In this document: positions 15,983-27,445 of the stretch, piece by piece | Numbering within the stretch: position 1 is the first letter of the stretch | Layout: every line of letters starts with the position of its first letter | Assembly (NCBI GenBank): GCA_016839165.1 | Contig: CP069300.1 | Location: forward strand, 6,014,001-6,078,000 | Direction of reading: 5' to 3' | Origin: Bradyrhizobium sp. PSBB068 | GTDB taxonomy: Bacteria > Pseudomonadota > Alphaproteobacteria > Rhizobiales > Xanthobacteraceae | DNA length: 64,000 nt | Position numbers and translations under genes: made by a program | The notes under the pieces: model-generated | Told to the model about the DNA's origin: nothing | The model's database searches: none | What the model saw: only the letters and a program-made list of their open reading frames with translations

Positions 15983-16314
15983 GGTCGCTCTCCCTCGCTT
16001 GGTGATCGGCCCGCCGGTTGGCCCCGCAGGCGCCCGGCAGCTTATATCGGTACACTGCGATAGCAGGTGTGACGCGGCACCGCCCTGGTTCCGCTTCACG
16101 CTGTCACAGCAGGTTCTGCGGGACAACGCGAAACGGCTGTGGATCGTTCAGCCAAGTTAACGTTATCCAGCCTTTGGCGGGGGCACTCTCGCGGCGGACA
16201 TGGACCTGCCGCTCCCCGCTTGCGATACTAACCTTCTGTTAAGGCTGTCGTCCTGCGGCTGCCGGCCTTCGGCAATGCGAGGAAGAAAGCCAAACCTATG
16301 CGGTCAAATCTTGC
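15983..16314. other. Intergenic region with a six-codon leader frame
   Basis: This is the divergent spacer between a phasin and the sensor kinase. An ATG at 16298 opens a six-codon frame (MRSNLA) whose TGA (16316-16318) overlaps the kinase ATG by one base. GAGGAAG lies upstream of the leader ATG, while no purine-rich site stands directly before the kinase start. Confidence 0.45.
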
Positions 16315-16317
16315 GTG

Positions 16318-20046
<3,729 letters not shown>

Positions 20047-20258
20047 GGAATACGCTATGCGACGTTCCGCGTAAGGGACGCACTGGCGGAAGGGCTCCCT
20101 CCCCCCTTGCGGGGGAGGGTTGGGGAGAGGGGTAGCCACACGGCACGGCCTCTTCATTCAACAAGCTTCAACGCCCGCGGCGCATGGTTGCGAAAGCGAC
20201 GCTCACGACGATCATCTCGCCCGGGGCGCACCCCTCTCCCCACCCTCCCCCGCAAGGG

Positions 20259-21436
20259 TAGGGGAATCGCATATGGCGATGGAGGGGTGTTGCCAAGCGG
20301 TTGGAACTGGATTCTTTGGGTGTCTCTCGCTTCCCGAGGGAGACCAGAATGCGCCAACTCAAGCGCCTGCTTCGACCACTCAAGGACCCCCGCGCCAGCA
20401 ACGTGCGGCACGATCTGGTGGAGATCATCGTCATCGCCTTGGCGGCGACACTGGCCGGCGCCAAGACCTGCACCGAGTTCGAGTTCTTCGGCAAAGGCCG
20501 AGAGGAGCTGTTGCAGCGGTTCCTGGAGCTCAGATCCGGCATCCCCAGCCACGATACGTTCAGCAACGTCTTCCGTGCTCTGGACCCGAAGGGGTTGGAA
20601 GCGATTTTGCGCAAGCTCAGCAAGGGCTTCGGCATCAAGGGCGTGGTCAGCATCGACGGCAAGGCGTTGCGCGGCGCCTTCATGCGTGGGCGGCAATCCA
20701 CACCGCTGCATATGGTCAATGTCTGGGCGGCAGGCACACGCATGGCGCTGGCTCAAAGGAAGGCCCCCAATCGCAACGAGGTTGCCGGCGTTCTCGAAGT
20801 CCTCGCCTCGCTCGATCTGGACGGCGCTCTTGTCACTGCCGACGCCTTGCATTGCCGGCCCGATGTCGCGCAAGCCATCCGCGACCGGAAGGGCCACTAC
20901 GTTCTGGCCATCAAGAGCAATCGCGGCCGGCTCTTCAAGGCCGCCAAGGCGTTGCTCGACACCGCCCGACGGCCTGCGCGAGCAAGCCAGCGAAGAACCG
21001 CCGCCCACGATCGCATCGAGCGCCGGCAAGCCATCATCGTGCCGGCACCGCAATTGGCGAAGCAACATGGCTTCCCCGCTATCGTCGCGGTCGGCCGCAT
21101 CGACAGCTGGCGCGCAACTGCCGGCAAGCCTGCCAAGCGGACGGCCCGATACTTTCTGGCTTCGCGGCGGCTGCCAGCCAAGAAGCTGCTCGACGTCGTC
21201 CGCGCCCACTGGAGCATCGAGAACAACCTGCACTGGGTTCTCGACGTTCTGTTCGACGAGGACGCTTGCCGCAGCCGCAAGGACCACGCCCCGGAGAACC
21301 TTGCCGTCATCCGCAAGCTCGCCATCAACGCCCTGCAAGCCACGCCAGGTCCAGCGCGGACCAGCCACAAAATGCTCCAGGCAAGATGGAGCAACGACTT
21401 CCTTCTCACCGTCCTGGCCCATATGCGATAGCCCTA
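20259..21436 (+). mobile_element. ISAs1-family insertion sequence (1178 bp)
   Basis: The terminal inverted repeats are TAGGGGAATCGCATATGG (20259-20276) and the complement of 21419-21436, matching at 16 of 18 positions. The element is bounded by the 10-bp direct repeat CCCGCAAGGG (20249-20258 and 21437-21446), as expected for a target-site duplication. It carries a single intact transposase gene and lies inside a family B palindromic repeat. Intact ends and an intact gene suggest recent and possibly active insertion. Confidence 0.9.
20349..21431 (+). CDS. ISAs1-family transposase (360 aa)
   Basis: The ATG at 20349 follows AGGGAGA. The protein begins MRQLKRLLRPLKDPRASNVR and includes the family hallmarks VVSIDGKALRGAF (first Asp), VTADALHCRPD (second Asp) and AHWSIENNLHWVLDVLFDED (Glu). 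These match the DDE transposases of the ISAs1 (H-repeat) group, and the length is normal for the group. The stop codon TAG falls within the right terminal inverted repeat. No frameshift or internal stop is visible, so the enzyme could be functional. Confidence 0.93.
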   Translation: MRQLKRLLRPLKDPRASNVRHDLVEIIVIALAATLAGAKTCTEFEFFGKGREELLQRFLELRSGIPSHDTFSNVFRALDPKGLEAILRKLSKGFGIKGVVSIDGKALRGAFMRGRQSTPLHMVNVWAAGTRMALAQRKAPNRNEVAGVLEVLASLDLDGALVTADALHCRPDVAQAIRDRKGHYVLAIKSNRGRLFKAAKALLDTARRPARASQRRTAAHDRIERRQAIIVPAPQLAKQHGFPAIVAVGRIDSWRATAGKPAKRTARYFLASRRLPAKKLLDVVRAHWSIENNLHWVLDVLFDEDACRSRKDHAPENLAVIRKLAINALQATPGPARTSHKMLQARWSNDFLLTVLAHMR

Positions 21437-21503
21437 CCCGCAAGGGGGGAGGGAGCCTGAAGAGGGTGCTCACCTCACATGCACGACGCCGACGCGCCGC
21501 GCC

Positions 21504-23201
21504 TTACGGCTGCTTGATCTCCACCGTCTGGCGCTTGCCGGCGGCGATGGTGAACGGCTTTTCGACCTTCTGGCCGTCGGCATAGGTCGCGACCGCGACA
21601 TAGTCGCCGGCGTTGAGCGCGACGTTGTAGGTCGCCTCATAGTTCACCGCGACGTGCTTGCGCTCGTCGTTGAGGTCGCGCTCGGCGCTGTAGATGTCGA
21701 TCTGCTGGGCACTGTCGGTCTTGATCCCGACCACGCCGGCATTGAGATTGACCGTGACCCGGGTCGGCGCGCCGGACTTCACTTCCGTGCTCGCGGTGCC
21801 CCTCGCCTCGCCGACCGTCACCTTCACCTCGTAGCTGCCGCCGGGCAGATCGAACTTCGATTCGGGATCGTACTCCTGCGCGACCTTGTCGCCCTCGTCG
21901 CCGTCGGGCTTCGCAGGCTGGTGGACCGCGACCACGAGGTCCTTCTCGACCTTGGGCCCGCCTTCCGCATAGGTGGTGGTGACGATCAGCTTGCCGACAT
22001 CGATCGTCAGCTGCACGTTGCTGGAATCGCCGGCGGCGACCGTGAACGGCTTGCTGGTCTTCGACTGGCCCTTGGTCAGCGTCAGCGTGTAATTGCCGGC
22101 GGCGAGCACGAAGCGCGGCACCGCGTCGTACTCCTGCGCAACCACCTTGCCGCCCTTGTCGGTGACCTGCCAGACCACGTCGTCGACCTTGCCCACACCG
22201 CCGGCCATCGCGCCTTCGCTGGTGACGTAGCCGGCATCGAGGATGACGTCGAGCGCAGCCGGTTTGCCCTTCTCGACCTTGAGCGGAAACTCGCGCTTGA
22301 GCTGCCGGTAGGTCACCTCGACGATGTAATCGCCGGGCGCGATATTGTCGGCGAACGGCGCACCGTAGAAGGTGTTGACGTGCTCGCCCTTCTCGTCGCC
22401 GGCGCGCTTGAAGATGCCCCAATTGACGTCCTCGTCGCTGATCGGATCGAGCCCTTCGGCGAGCCGCGCGACGCCGCGAAGGTTCTTGCCGAGATAGGGA
22501 TCGGCCGCCGCCGGCTTCGGCGGCGCCTCGCTGGCGACCCTGGTGCCTTGCGTCGCCGCCACCGCCTTGGTCAGCGCGCCGGTCAGGCTCGCGGCGTTGC
22601 CGGCATCGAGATAGACCCCGCCGGTCGCGCGCGCGATGCATTGCAACTGGCTCTTCGCCGCGGGATCGGCGACGTCAAGGCCGATCACATGGGCGGTGAA
22701 GCCGATGCCGGCCTTCTTCAACTCGGCAGCCGCCGCGCACGGATCGGGCGCGCAGGTCTCGATCCCGTCGGAGACCAGGATCACGTTGGCCTTGTTCTCG
22801 GTCGAGTGCAGCGCCTCTGCGGCCGCACGCAGTGAATCCGAGATCGGGGTCTTGCCTTTCGGGTTGACGCCGTCGATCGCAGCCTTGATCCTCACCGGAT
22901 CGAACGTGCTGACCGGCACCATCAGCTCGATGTCCTTGCAGTCGCCCTTCGAGCGATGGCCGTAGACCATGACGCCGAGACGATCGGCCGGATTCCATTT
23001 CGACAGGATCGCATCGACCGCCTGGCGCGCAGCGGAGATCTTGCTCTGCCCGTCGACCAGGCCCCACATCGAGCCGGATGCATCGAGCACGAGAATGGTG
23101 TCGGTGCCCTGTGCCTGCGCCTCGGCGCCGTGAAGTGACAGCAACGCCAGGCCAAGCGACAGCATACCGGCAACGAACGAGCGGCGAAGAATCTTGATCA
23201 C
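21504..23201 (-). CDS. Secreted von Willebrand factor A domain protein (565 aa)
   Basis: A GTG start at 23201 with GAGGA upstream gives a signal peptide (FVAGMLSLGLALLSLHGAEA, cleavage near residue 28). The VWA domain (about 35-220) has the metal-ion-dependent adhesion site DASGSM (Asp40, Ser42, Ser44), the motif KGKTPISDSL with its Thr, and SDGIETC. The C-terminal 330 residues consist of several beta-sandwich repeats with the recurring pattern GDYxVxVTxG/GNYTLTLTKG, like PEGA or carboxypeptidase-regulatory modules. It is likely a periplasmic or surface protein that binds a ligand through Mg2+. No operon partner is visible. Confidence 0.88.
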   Translation of the reverse strand: MIKILRRSFVAGMLSLGLALLSLHGAEAQAQGTDTILVLDASGSMWGLVDGQSKISAARQAVDAILSKWNPADRLGVMVYGHRSKGDCKDIELMVPVSTFDPVRIKAAIDGVNPKGKTPISDSLRAAAEALHSTENKANVILVSDGIETCAPDPCAAAAELKKAGIGFTAHVIGLDVADPAAKSQLQCIARATGGVYLDAGNAASLTGALTKAVAATQGTRVASEAPPKPAAADPYLGKNLRGVARLAEGLDPISDEDVNWGIFKRAGDEKGEHVNTFYGAPFADNIAPGDYIVEVTYRQLKREFPLKVEKGKPAALDVILDAGYVTSEGAMAGGVGKVDDVVWQVTDKGGKVVAQEYDAVPRFVLAAGNYTLTLTKGQSKTSKPFTVAAGDSSNVQLTIDVGKLIVTTTYAEGGPKVEKDLVVAVHQPAKPDGDEGDKVAQEYDPESKFDLPGGSYEVKVTVGEARGTASTEVKSGAPTRVTVNLNAGVVGIKTDSAQQIDIYSAERDLNDERKHVAVNYEATYNVALNAGDYVAVATYADGQKVEKPFTIAAGKRQTVEIKQP

Positions 23202-23507
23202 GGATCGATCCTCGATGATGGAGACAATCGGAGGGCGGAGACGGCTGCGGTGGCACGGAGTGTCGAAGGATCACCCGCGTGCAACTTCAGCAGTCCCCTT
23301 GTTTTGGATTTTGTCTTTTGACGGCTGGTGTACTTAATCCACGCGATTTCGATGCGCGAGCAACCGGGCGCCTGAAGGGGTTGAGATAGCGCAACTCGCG
23401 TCCGGACACTTGGACTATAGCGACACGCGTTTGGCCTGACGCGACACACGGATGACAATTGGATTGCTTCCGCAGGTGCGATAGCTTGAAGCAAGAACTA
23501 TCTTCAT
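23202..23507. other. Intergenic region upstream of the VWA gene
   Basis: No gene is seen. This stretch should hold the promoter of the minus-strand VWA gene; I recognise no operator. It runs into a family C palindromic repeat at 23508. Confidence 0.4.
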
Positions 23508-23624
23508 CGTCGTCCCGGCGAAGGCCGGGACCCTTTACCCCAAATCTCGATTGTTGCGCGTCGCTGGGGCCGCAGCCTGTGTTTCAACAACGCTACCCTG
23601 TGGTTATGGGTCCCGGCCTTCGCC

Positions 23625-25092
23625 CTAGGGCATGCACACATCTAGTTGGGTGGGGATTCCCGAATCGGTATTTCGTGTGATTCATATTGCGGCACTTCGG
23701 CTTTGGCGGAGGTGTCGACATGCTGGCGCAAATTGACTGGTCATTAGGTCGGTTCGGGGATCTCCGCCTCGATAAAGGGGGGCGGCGCTCGTCGAATGCA
23801 TGGTCGCGGGCAAGGATGTCTGCCTGCGACGGCTGGCAGGAGGCATGCGTGCCCGGGAGGTGCGCTTCAACCGCTTTCTCGGCAATGCCAAGGTGACGAC
23901 GACGCGGATAATCGAAAGCTGGAGCGATGGTACGGTAATGGCGGCCGAAGGCCGCCATGTGCTGGCGATCCAGGATACCAGCGAGATCAATTTTGCCACC
24001 AAGGCACAAAACCGGCGTGGCTTGGGCGAGATCGGTCATGGCAACACCCGCGGGGTGTTGCTGCACCCGATGCTGGCCGCAGACGCGGAAAGCGGCTGCT
24101 GCCTTGGCCTGTTGCACGGCGAGATCTGGACCCGCCAGGGCCGCCGCACCGTCTCGCACGACAATCGCGATCTGAAGGACAAAGAATCGCAACGCTGGAT
24201 CGCGACCGCTCTGGCAGCCAAGCCGCTGTTGGCGAAGGCTGCGATGGTGACCATGCTGGGCGACCGCGAGAGCGACATCTTCGCGCTCTACGCCTGCGCC
24301 GCAGAACACCAGTTCCACGTCATTGCCCGGAGCATGCATGATCGCAAGCTGGCGGATGGCTGTGGCCTGTATGCGGCCAGCGAGGCCATGACCAGCATCG
24401 AACAACGGACCATCGTATTGCCTGCGCGAGCACAACGGCCTGAGCGGGCTGCGCTTCTCGATCTGCGCTTCGGCGCCGTCGAACTGGCCCGACCGCAAAC
24501 CAAGTTCCTGCGCCATCTGCCGAAAAGCCTACCCTTGATCCTGGTCGATGTGCGCGAGATCGAGCCGCAGGCCGGGATCGAGCCGCTGCACTGGCGGCTG
24601 CTCACCACGCATCCGGTGACGAATGCAGAAGAGGCCTGGCGCATTATCGAATGGTACAAGCGGCGGTGGCTGATCGAGCAGTTCTTCCGCATCTTGAAGA
24701 CACAAGGCCTCAAGCTCGAAGACAGTCAGATCGGGACCGCCGAGCGGCTTCTCAAGCTGGTCGCGATCGCGGCCAAGGCGGCAGTCATCTCCCTTCAGCT
24801 TGTGCAGGCGCGCGATGGTCGCGACAACCAGTCTGTCCGAATTGCCTTCAATGCTGGGGAAGTCGCTACACTTGCCGCCCTCAATCGCAACCTCGAAGCC
24901 CAAAGCAAGCGGCTGAGAAACCCGCACCCGCCTGACAGCCTCGCTTGGGCCGCCTGGATTATCGGCCGGCTCGGCGGCTGGGACGGCTATCCATCGTCCA
25001 AACCGCCGGGCCCCATCACTATGAAACACGGCCTGCAATACTTCCACGCCGCAGCCGCTGGATGGTCCCTCAGAGATCTGTGCATGCCCTAG
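23625..25092 (+). mobile_element. IS4-family insertion sequence (1468 bp)
   Basis: The terminal inverted repeats are CTAGGGCATGCACACATCT at the left (23625) and the complement of the right end (25074-25092), with one mismatch in 19. The 10-bp direct repeat GGCCTTCGCC (23615-23624 and 25093-25102) flanks it, as expected for the IS4 family. The transposase reading frame is interrupted once near 23777-23782, so the copy may be inactive. Confidence 0.9.
23720..25092 (+). pseudogene. IS4-family transposase with a frameshift in a G-run
   Basis: The N-terminus starts at ATG 23720 (GGAGG upstream) with MLAQIDWSLGRFGDLRLDKG, typical of IS4 transposases, but this frame fails after a run of six G (23777-23782). 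The remainder continues in the -1 frame (ALVECMVAGKDVCLRRLAGG) to TAG at 25090-25092. The catalytic region is complete: AIQDTSEI (Asp), MLGDRESDIF (Asp), and WYKRRWLIEQFFRILK, which fits the IS4 signature Y-(2)-R-(3)-E-(6)-K. One missing G would explain the break. Programmed slippage on AAAGGGGGG is an alternative but is not usual for this family. The stop lies inside the right inverted repeat. Confidence 0.85.
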
Positions 25093-25184
25093 GGCCTTCG
25101 CCGGGACGACAGCACCATTGGGCACAGGCGTACCACACCATCAACAACCACGGCTTGGATGTGTGGCGCGTTAGCCGCCCCCAC

Positions 25185-25829
25185 TCAAATCGCCCGCGCA
25201 AACCTGCGAAAGCCCGGTGCGCCGGTCAGCGCTTCGAAGGCGGCGTCGCGCTTCTCTTCGGCGAAGGCGAAACCCGCCTTGGTGTAGCAGCGTTCGGCCG
25301 CGTCGTTGCCGATCAGGAACGAGATCGACGCCCGCGCGAAACCTGCCGCCTTGCCGTCGGCGAGCGCGCGGCCGATCAGCTCCTGCACCAGACCACGGCT
25401 GTGTTGCGACGCTTGCCTGGCGACATGCTCGATCAGCCAGTCACCCTCGCCGCCCTGCACCCAGCAGTTACGGGCATAGCCGCCGCGCGCGACGATGGCA
25501 TCGGCATCCATGCCGGTCTCTGCCGCGACTTCCTCGATCGCCGCGCGGGCTGCGACGACCGTCCCGGACGCAGGCATCGCGCACAGCGCGGCAGCGGGGA
25601 CGCCATCGACCTCAGCAATCAGGAAATGGGCGACGTGGTACCATGATCTCGCGCGCGCAACGGCGAGCCGCGTCATGAACGCCAGGCACTCTCCCTCCGG
25701 CCGATCGAGCGCGATGTCGAACCAGCCGCGCGGCACCGGGCCGCGCTGCGCGGCCAGCACGACACGGGCGATGAAGCCGGCATCGTCGGAGCGTGCGGGA
25801 CGGATCGAGGATCGTCCCGCGCCGCTCAT
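25185..25829 (-). CDS. GNAT-family N-acetyltransferase (214 aa)
   Basis: SIRPARSDDAGFIARVVLAA at the start, a central acceptor region, and the C-terminal ISFLIGNDAAERCYTKAGFAFAEEKRD follow the GNAT plan; NDAAERCYTKAGF is the classical motif B (N-x-A-x-x-x-Y-x-x-x-G-F). It is expected to transfer acetyl groups from acetyl-CoA to a small molecule or protein amine. The start is one base beyond the stop of the CoA-transferase beta gene, so it is probably co-transcribed with it. Substrate unknown. Confidence 0.85.
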   Translation of the reverse strand: MSGAGRSSIRPARSDDAGFIARVVLAAQRGPVPRGWFDIALDRPEGECLAFMTRLAVARARSWYHVAHFLIAEVDGVPAAALCAMPASGTVVAARAAIEEVAAETGMDADAIVARGGYARNCWVQGGEGDWLIEHVARQASQHSRGLVQELIGRALADGKAAGFARASISFLIGNDAAERCYTKAGFAFAEEKRDAAFEALTGAPGFRRFARAI

Positions 25830-25830
25830 C

Positions 25831-26481
25831 TCAGGTGTTCTTCAGCGCGACGCGGAATTCCGCCTCGGTCTTGGCCTTGACCTCGTCGAGCGTGACGCCG
25901 TCGGCGAGCTCGATCAGCGCCATGCCATCCTTGCCGTGCTTGTCGATGGTGAACACCGCGAGGTCGGTCACGACCATGTCGACCACGCGCTCGCCGGTCA
26001 GCGGCAGATTGCACTGCTTGAGCAGCTTGGGGCCGTCCTTCGCGGAATGCTCCATCACGACGACGACGCGCTTGACGCCGGCGACGAGGTCCATGGCGCC
26101 ACCCATGCCCTTCACCATCTTGCCGGGGATCATCCAGTTGGCGAGGTCGCCGTTCTGCGCCACCTGCATGGCGCCGAGGATCGACAGGTCGATATGGCCG
26201 CCGCGCACCATGCCGAACGACTCGGCCGAGGAGAAATAGCTGGTCGAGGGCAGCTCGCTCACGGTCTGCTTGCCGGCGTTGATGAGGTCGGCATCGACCT
26301 CGTCCTCGTAAGGGAACGGACCCATGCCAAGCATGCCGTTCTCGCTCTGCAGGTTCACGTCGACGCCGTCGGGGATGTAGTTCGAGACCAGCGTCGGGAT
26401 GCCGATGCCGAGATTGACGTAATAGCCGTCGCGCAGCTCCTTGGCGGCGCGGGCGGCCATCTGTTCACGGGTCCAGGCCAT
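25831..26481 (-). CDS. scoB: Succinyl-CoA:3-ketoacid CoA-transferase, subunit B
   Basis: The sequence from [32 protein letters not shown] to [29 protein letters not shown] is the beta subunit of family I CoA-transferases. Glu47 in SENG is the catalytic glutamate that forms the glutamyl-CoA thioester. Together with subunit A it moves CoA from succinyl-CoA to acetoacetate, a step in ketone-body and PHB breakdown, which fits the phasin genes nearby. The length, 216 residues, is normal. The order scoA, scoB, GNAT with short gaps indicates one operon. Confidence 0.92.
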   Translation of the reverse strand: MAWTREQMAARAAKELRDGYYVNLGIGIPTLVSNYIPDGVDVNLQSENGMLGMGPFPYEDEVDADLINAGKQTVSELPSTSYFSSAESFGMVRGGHIDLSILGAMQVAQNGDLANWMIPGKMVKGMGGAMDLVAGVKRVVVVMEHSAKDGPKLLKQCNLPLTGERVVDMVVTDLAVFTIDKHGKDGMALIELADGVTLDEVKAKTEAEFRVALKNT

Positions 26482-26505
26482 GAGGCTCTCCTGAAAAGGT
26501 CTGAT

Positions 26506-27213
26506 TTAGGCGGCGGGCCGCGGACGGGTGTTGCGGAATTCGATCCGCTTCTTGCCCGTGCCGACCTCGATGATGCGTTTGACGAAGATGCCGGGCGTGT
26601 GGATGTGGTCCGGGTCGATCTCGCCGGCCGGCACCAGATGCTCGACCTCGGCGACGGTGACCTTCGCGGCGGTCGCCATCATCGGGTTAAAGTTGCGCGC
26701 GGTCTTGCGGTAGACCAGGTTGCCGGCGGTGTCGCCCTTCCAGGCATGGACGATGGCGACGTCGGCGAACAGGCCGCGCTCCATGATGTACTTCTCGCCG
26801 TCGAATTCCTTCACTTCCTTGCCTTCGGCGATCAGCGTGCCGACGCCGGTCTTGGTGTAGAAGGCCGGAATTCCGGCGCCGCCGGCGCGGATGCGCTCTG
26901 CCAGCGTGCCCTGCGGGTTGAACTCGAGCTCCAGCTCGCCGGCGAGATATTGCTGGGCGAACAGCTTGTTCTCGCCGACATAGGACGAGATCATCTTCTT
27001 GATCTGGCGCGTCTCCAGCAGTCGGCTGAGGCCGATGCCGTCGACGCCGGCATTGTTTGACACGACCGTCAGGCCCTTGACGCCGGAATCGCGGATCGCG
27101 TCCGACAGGGTCTCGGCGATGCCGCAAAGGCCAAAGCCTCCCGACATGATCATGATGCCGTCCTTGAGGAGACCATCGAGTGCCGATTTGGCGTCGGGAT
27201 AAACTTTGTTCAT
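26506..27213 (-). CDS. scoA: Succinyl-CoA:3-ketoacid CoA-transferase, subunit A
   Basis: The ATG at 27213 starts MNKVYPDAKSALDGLLKDG and leads into the glycine-rich CoA-binding loop SGGFGLCGIAE. Later GGAGIPAFYTKTGVGT and DVAIVHAWKGDTAGNLVYR are conserved in alpha subunits of 3-oxoacid CoA-transferases. It forms a heteromer with ScoB and acts in the cytoplasm on succinyl-CoA and acetoacetate. An in-frame extension to 27294 is rejected because it lacks family similarity. It is the first gene of the operon; its upstream region (27214-27445) is shared with the divergent AsmA gene. Confidence 0.92.
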   Translation of the reverse strand: MNKVYPDAKSALDGLLKDGIMIMSGGFGLCGIAETLSDAIRDSGVKGLTVVSNNAGVDGIGLSRLLETRQIKKMISSYVGENKLFAQQYLAGELELEFNPQGTLAERIRAGGAGIPAFYTKTGVGTLIAEGKEVKEFDGEKYIMERGLFADVAIVHAWKGDTAGNLVYRKTARNFNPMMATAAKVTVAEVEHLVPAGEIDPDHIHTPGIFVKRIIEVGTGKKRIEFRNTRPRPAA

Positions 27214-27445
27214 GCAGCGAATACCTGATGGAGGGCGCGGAACGGCTTTGGCAAAGCGGATTATTAGGCGAAATCTTCGCAATGCGTCAATCACGGCCCC
27301 GTGCGGCGACGGGCGGCAGCCTGCGGCGGCAACATGGCCTTGAAAGCGTCAAGAAAACCCTTCAAGTTGCGTGGGTTGGCAGGGGCCTCCGGCGAGCGCC
27401 CGCTGTGTTCGACAACGACCCGACAAACCTCAACCCGACCCGGAT

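Larger units (their letters stand above)
20089..21461. repeat. Palindromic intergenic repeat, family B, split by an insertion sequence
   Basis: The left arm (from 20089, GGCTCCCTCCCCCCTTGCGG) and the mirrored sequence at 20230-20258 and 21437-21461 (CCCCGCAAGG, then GGGGGGAGGGAGCC) form one long inverted repeat of about 190 bp once the inserted element 20259-21436 is removed. The loop carries GC-rich non-coding sequence. It follows the kinase stop by about 40 bases. Confidence 0.75.
23508..25110. repeat. Palindromic intergenic repeat, family C, split by an IS4-type element
   Basis: The left arm CGTCGTCCCGGCGAAGGCC begins at 23508, and the right arm GGTCCCGGCCTTCGCC reaches 23624 and continues at 25103-25110 (GGGACGAC) after the inserted element. 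Without the insertion it is an about 125-bp palindromic element with the same ends as the copy at 31032-31154. Confidence 0.8.

Noticed and set aside
23774..23790. Programmed -1 frameshifting as the normal way to make the IS4 transposase
   Set aside because: IS4-family elements normally have a single open frame; a lost G in a homopolymer is simpler. It is kept only as an alternative.
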